This document shows positions 40,620 through 43,333 of a stretch of 43,333 nucleotides of DNA, one piece after another. Made by a program: the position numbers and the translations under genes. Source of the stretch: CAYVMN01 sp964452575 (GTDB lineage: Bacteria > Desulfobacterota > DSM-4660 > Desulfatiglandales > Desulfatiglandaceae); NCBI GenBank assembly GCA_964452575.1, contig CAYVMN010000007.1, forward strand, positions 1 to 43,333, in the 5' to 3' direction. Positions within the stretch are counted from its first letter, which is position 1. The number at the start of each line of letters is the position of its first letter. The notes below the pieces were generated by a model. It was given only the letters and a program-made list of their open reading frames with translations. It searched no databases and was not told the DNA's origin.

Positions 40620-41200
40620 CTAACCTTTTGAGTGTTATGATGCAAGCTGACCTCATTACATACCCAGTCAGACTTACTCATCGCGATCGGCCCGACTTCC
40701 TTCTTACCATGGGGAATCGAAGTATTGGAATTGAGCACACTGAAGCCGTCCATCAGAACGAGGCTCACAAGGATTTTCTGAGAGAAAAAATCAAGGGTCC
40801 CAGAACGTGGTTCATTTCTCGTGTATTACCTGGCGAACCGCCGAAGGGAAGGAAAGAGCTGATCAAAGAAATCGAGGATAATAATCCTGGTGACGGATGG
40901 GAAGGAGACTCAGCCGAAATAGAGTGGGCTGATGCGATGCTTCACCTCGTCAGACACAAACTTACTGCAATTAACAAAGCTGGGTTTGACAGGTTTGCGG
41001 AGAACTGGCTGCTCGTATGTGACAATTGGAGCTTACCAGCCCCAGACATTCGCAAAGCTGCTCCGTTATTTCTCGAAGGCGTCAAACAGTCAGGGGCTTT
41101 ACAAGAATTTGACCGCATCTTTGTCATGACAAGCAAGCTTTTCTGTGACGTTTCAGCAAGGGGAGTGAGACTGCATAATACGAATGATCTATGGACTTGA
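40601..41200 (+). CDS. hypothetical integron-cassette protein
   Basis: A 199-residue protein of unknown function. The N-terminal part PDFLLTMGNRSIGIEHTEAV (about residues 27-46) has a D...E-x-T pattern loosely like a PD-(D/E)XK nuclease core, but the lysine is absent and the match is weak. No membrane segment or signal is present. The start is GTG with AAGG close ahead. The gene is followed directly by an attC site, so it is a mobile cassette gene. Its codon use and base composition differ from the metabolic clusters. Confidence 0.75.
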   Translation: MERYDIANLLSVMMQADLITYPVRLTHRDRPDFLLTMGNRSIGIEHTEAVHQNEAHKDFLREKIKGPRTWFISRVLPGEPPKGRKELIKEIEDNNPGDGWEGDSAEIEWADAMLHLVRHKLTAINKAGFDRFAENWLLVCDNWSLPAPDIRKAAPLFLEGVKQSGALQEFDRIFVMTSKLFCDVSARGVRLHNTNDLWT

Positions 41201-41273
41201 GCCAACAGGCGGTTGAAGATGGATCGGCAAATCCGCTGCGCTCCTTTGCCGCCCACTTAACTGCAGCGTTATC
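41201..41273 (+). mobile_element. integron attC recombination site
   Basis: It starts right after the stop of the cassette gene. GCCAAC (41201-41206) and GTTATC (41269-41274) form the outer core sites, imperfectly paired. GCGGTTGAAG (41209-41218) pairs with CTTAACTGC with one bulged G, the extrahelical base typical of attC. Inside, CGGCAAA pairs with TTTGCCG around a loop. The CTTAACTGCAGCGTTA end is characteristic of cassette sites. Confidence 0.8.
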
Positions 41274-41334
41274 AATGGTTCAAGTCTGCTGTTGACTGTT
41301 GGCGCTGGACAACTAAAGTTAAAACTAGACCGCT

Positions 41335-41340
41335 TATAAT
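41335..41340 (+). promoter_or_regulatory. candidate -10 box ahead of the ATPase gene
   Basis: A perfect TATAAT lies about 110 bases ahead of the ATG. No good -35 hexamer is found 16-18 bases upstream. It sits in the AT-rich leader that follows the attC site. Confidence 0.3.
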
Positions 41341-41450
41341 TTTTGTCTGTAGTTGATGGCGATTTTCCTCGATAGATAAGAGAAAGTTCTTCAAGATCCT
41401 TTGTGGAAGAATATGCTCTTAGCAACTTGCTCCAAAAAGGGGAGGTGGTC

Positions 41451-43100
41451 ATGGGAGAGAATTCGAAAAGTATAGATTACACAATAGGAAAAGCTGAAGC
41501 ATGGGATGAGAGGGAAAGAACACAATTGAAAGACAATTTTCTCGAAATAGATCAATTTTCCAAAATCTCACAACCTGGGAATACGTTTTTATGTGGTAGA
41601 CGTGGCTCTGGCAAATCTGCGATCGCATTGATGCTAGAATGTGAGGGCCAAAATCGTTATAGGGAGGCTATTCAAGGGGAATTAAGTGAATACGGTGCGT
41701 ATATAGATATTGTTGCAGAGGTTGCTTGGATGCGCGATTCAGGCGTGGACATTAACATTAAACAAGTTGTTCGTCGGCTTTGGCTATGGGCTATACCAGT
41801 TAAAGCAATGCAAACAATTGTTAGCCAGACAAAAAAAGCTGGTGAACCCTTCGATCGAGATGTCGACATTATGAATTCTTATCTTAACTCCCTACCACCA
41901 CCGCTCCATGCAGATTCAAGGATAGGCGATTTCTTAAGTCACACCTTTAGAGCCGCTTATAATCTACTTAAGGATAGCATAACTGCATTCAATTCTTTCT
42001 TGATCAATCTCACTGGATCCGAAGAGTTTCACGCTGCTCGTGATGCTCTACATAACAAAACGAAATCTGACCAAGTGCTACTGGTATTCGATACACTTGA
42101 ATCTTACAAAATTTTTCAGCATTATATGATTGAGGGTCTTCAAGGAGTTCTCGAGGCACTAGTTGCACTCAATGCTGATAAGCGTTTAGGAGGTGTTTCA
42201 ATAAAGTTTTTCCTTCCAGCAGAGATCTTTGACAGAGTTTTTGCCGGGTTTCCTGGAAAAGTTCAATCGAGGGCAGTCTTTCTTCGGTGGCGTACTCCAG
42301 ATTTGATCTCAATGCTAGCTCGAAGATTTCTAAGGGTTTTAATAAGGAGCAAATCAATTCCGGAAAATGATATCAGATATCTGACTAAGCTCGTTGATGA
42401 AGCTTACAAAAAGAAGGATGGGCGAAAACTGAAAAGAACTTTCTGGTATAGTACGAAGTTTCTTCCGGAAAAGATAACTAACAAACAGGGCATAAGAGAG
42501 GATTGTTTTGCTTTTATGTTTAGACACACGCAACGACGTCCAAGGGATATAATATCCCAATTTCAGTGTATTCTCGATAAGGCAAGAAAGGAGGGGGAAT
42601 TTCCTCAAATTTCTGAAGAGAGCGTCAATTTTGGGGTACACAATGATTTGACACTAATACAAATCCTTGGAGATGCTCTCGCGCCTTATGAGGGTTCAAT
42701 TCCTACGGATCTAATAAGCGCTGCAAGGTCAACCTTCTACGAAAGACCTAGAATTATGTCAGGCCGTGAGCTTAAGAGATTCTCCCAGGAACTATATAAT
42801 CTTCACCCATTGAAAACTATTGATCCAGATCTCTTTCTTCATCACTTATTATTTTCAGGAGTTATAGGTAAAATAGATAAAGAGCAACCCGATAGTGGAA
42901 AACGTGAAATATATTGCACTGCGAAGTTTGAATATATAATGGCTGGCAACCTACCTCTCGCTGACAGGTTTGTGTATGGTGTACATCCAGTAATGGGCGA
43001 CTTATTCAAAATGCCCCATCCTGAAAATCGGGGCCATATCTATCCGATGCCTGACAGCGCTGAAGATAGATGGTTAGAAGAAGAAGCAGGCATAACTTAA
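41451..43100 (+). CDS. P-loop ATPase resembling the Sll1717 family
   Basis: A 549-residue soluble protein. Walker A is GRRGSGKS (49-56) and a Walker B-like VLLVFD lies at 209-214. An Arg-rich segment HTQRRPRD (about residues 361-368) follows, then a helical C-terminal part. It resembles STAND/AAA-like ATPases labelled Sll1717 family, many of which sit in islands with defence genes. No effector domain can be identified. ATG 41451 is supported by GGGGAGG just ahead. A GTG at 41403 lacks such a site. The gene is markedly AT-rich against its neighbours, which suggests recent transfer, perhaps as a second cassette after the attC site. No second attC is seen before 43244. Confidence 0.75.
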   Translation: MGENSKSIDYTIGKAEAWDERERTQLKDNFLEIDQFSKISQPGNTFLCGRRGSGKSAIALMLECEGQNRYREAIQGELSEYGAYIDIVAEVAWMRDSGVDINIKQVVRRLWLWAIPVKAMQTIVSQTKKAGEPFDRDVDIMNSYLNSLPPPLHADSRIGDFLSHTFRAAYNLLKDSITAFNSFLINLTGSEEFHAARDALHNKTKSDQVLLVFDTLESYKIFQHYMIEGLQGVLEALVALNADKRLGGVSIKFFLPAEIFDRVFAGFPGKVQSRAVFLRWRTPDLISMLARRFLRVLIRSKSIPENDIRYLTKLVDEAYKKKDGRKLKRTFWYSTKFLPEKITNKQGIREDCFAFMFRHTQRRPRDIISQFQCILDKARKEGEFPQISEESVNFGVHNDLTLIQILGDALAPYEGSIPTDLISAARSTFYERPRIMSGRELKRFSQELYNLHPLKTIDPDLFLHHLLFSGVIGKIDKEQPDSGKREIYCTAKFEYIMAGNLPLADRFVYGVHPVMGDLFKMPHPENRGHIYPMPDSAEDRWLEEEAGIT

Positions 43101-43244
43101 ATATGATTATTTGACTAAAATTGACGTATCTGTATGCTTTCCTTTCAAAATTAATATATATACTAATAAAATAAAGTCAATATTAAAATGGTTGAGATTA
43201 CGGCTCTAGGCTGACGAGTATATTTTTGTTTTAGGGAGGGTTAA

Positions 43245-43333
43245 ATGCAACTCGAAGACTTTGTATCGGAAACTATCAAACGGGGCGAGCTGAGCCGAGT
43301 CGGTCTAGCGCCGGGAGTCGACGTACGGTCGAT
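43245..43333 (+). CDS. hypothetical protein, N-terminal part only
   Basis: An ATG preceded by TTAGGGAGGG opens a frame that runs off the right edge after 29 full codons (MQLEDFVSETIKRGELSRVG...). No family can be assigned. Its base composition is richer in G+C than the ATPase gene to its left. Confidence 0.6.
   Translation, partial: MQLEDFVSETIKRGELSRVGLAPGVDVRS

Noticed and set aside
1..43333. CRISPR array, rRNA or tRNA genes, insertion sequence ends
   Set aside because: No regularly spaced repeats, no conserved RNA gene segments and no complete transposase were found by reading both strands.

Overview
The window reads as a chromosome segment of an anaerobic, selenocysteine-using bacterium, most likely a Desulfobacterota (sulfate-reducing or syntrophic) lineage. 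The reasons are two Rnf operons, a c-type multihaem cytochrome next to Rnf, HdrA and MvhD genes with in-frame TGA (selenocysteine) codons, and methylenetetrahydrofolate reductase genes of the Wood-Ljungdahl type. The taxonomic call is an inference from gene content. No rRNA or tRNA gene was recognised.

Layout. Positions 1-1211 (+) hold an isocitrate/isopropylmalate dehydrogenase. A decayed VanX-like dipeptidase fragment follows (about 1276-1640, -). Cluster A (17606 to 1662, all -) runs in transcription order: octahaem cytochrome c, rnfC1, rnfD1, rnfG1, rnfE1, rnfA1, rnfB1 (fused to a GltD/NfnB-like flavoprotein), a NuoG-like protein fused to NuoE, a DRTGG protein, a PHP protein, a lone HATPase, a [2Fe-2S] ferredoxin, a NuoF-GltD fusion, and a cNMP-binding protein. 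Cluster B (26891 to 17818, all -) runs: rnfC2, rnfD2, rnfG2, rnfE2, rnfA2, rnfB2 (also a GltD fusion), a cNMP-binding protein, a DRTGG protein, an HATPase, and an [FeFe]-hydrogenase-like sensor-type protein. A hairpin plus T-run at 17658-17679 separates cluster B from cluster A. Cluster C (27206-38712, +) has a small protein, a sensor kinase and a hybrid response-regulator kinase, then metF1, hdrA (Sec), mvhD (Sec), metV, metF2, a response regulator and an ACT-domain protein. A Fic protein with a striking operator/promoter lies at 38730-39952 (-). The right end (40311-43333) is foreign-looking DNA: an integron-integrase remnant, a cassette gene closed by an attC site, an AT-rich P-loop ATPase gene, and the start of another gene.

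How the genes may work together. The NuoF-GltD and NuoG/NuoE fusions resemble a Sporomusa-type (Stn) ferredoxin/NADH/NADP transhydrogenase, because the NuoG-like protein has lost the formate dehydrogenase active-site segment. Each Rnf complex would exchange electrons between ferredoxin and a second partner while moving ions. Both RnfC subunits lack the usual NADH/FMN-binding signatures, and both RnfB subunits carry a GltD-like pyridine-nucleotide module. Only the RnfB2 module looks intact. The octahaem cytochrome offers another electron outlet for Rnf1. The MetF-HdrA-MvhD-MetV genes would tie methyl-H4folate oxidation or reduction to ferredoxin and NAD(P)H pools. The most interesting proposal is that the pyridine-nucleotide site has moved from RnfC to an RnfB-fused flavoprotein. 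This rests on motif inspection and is an inference.
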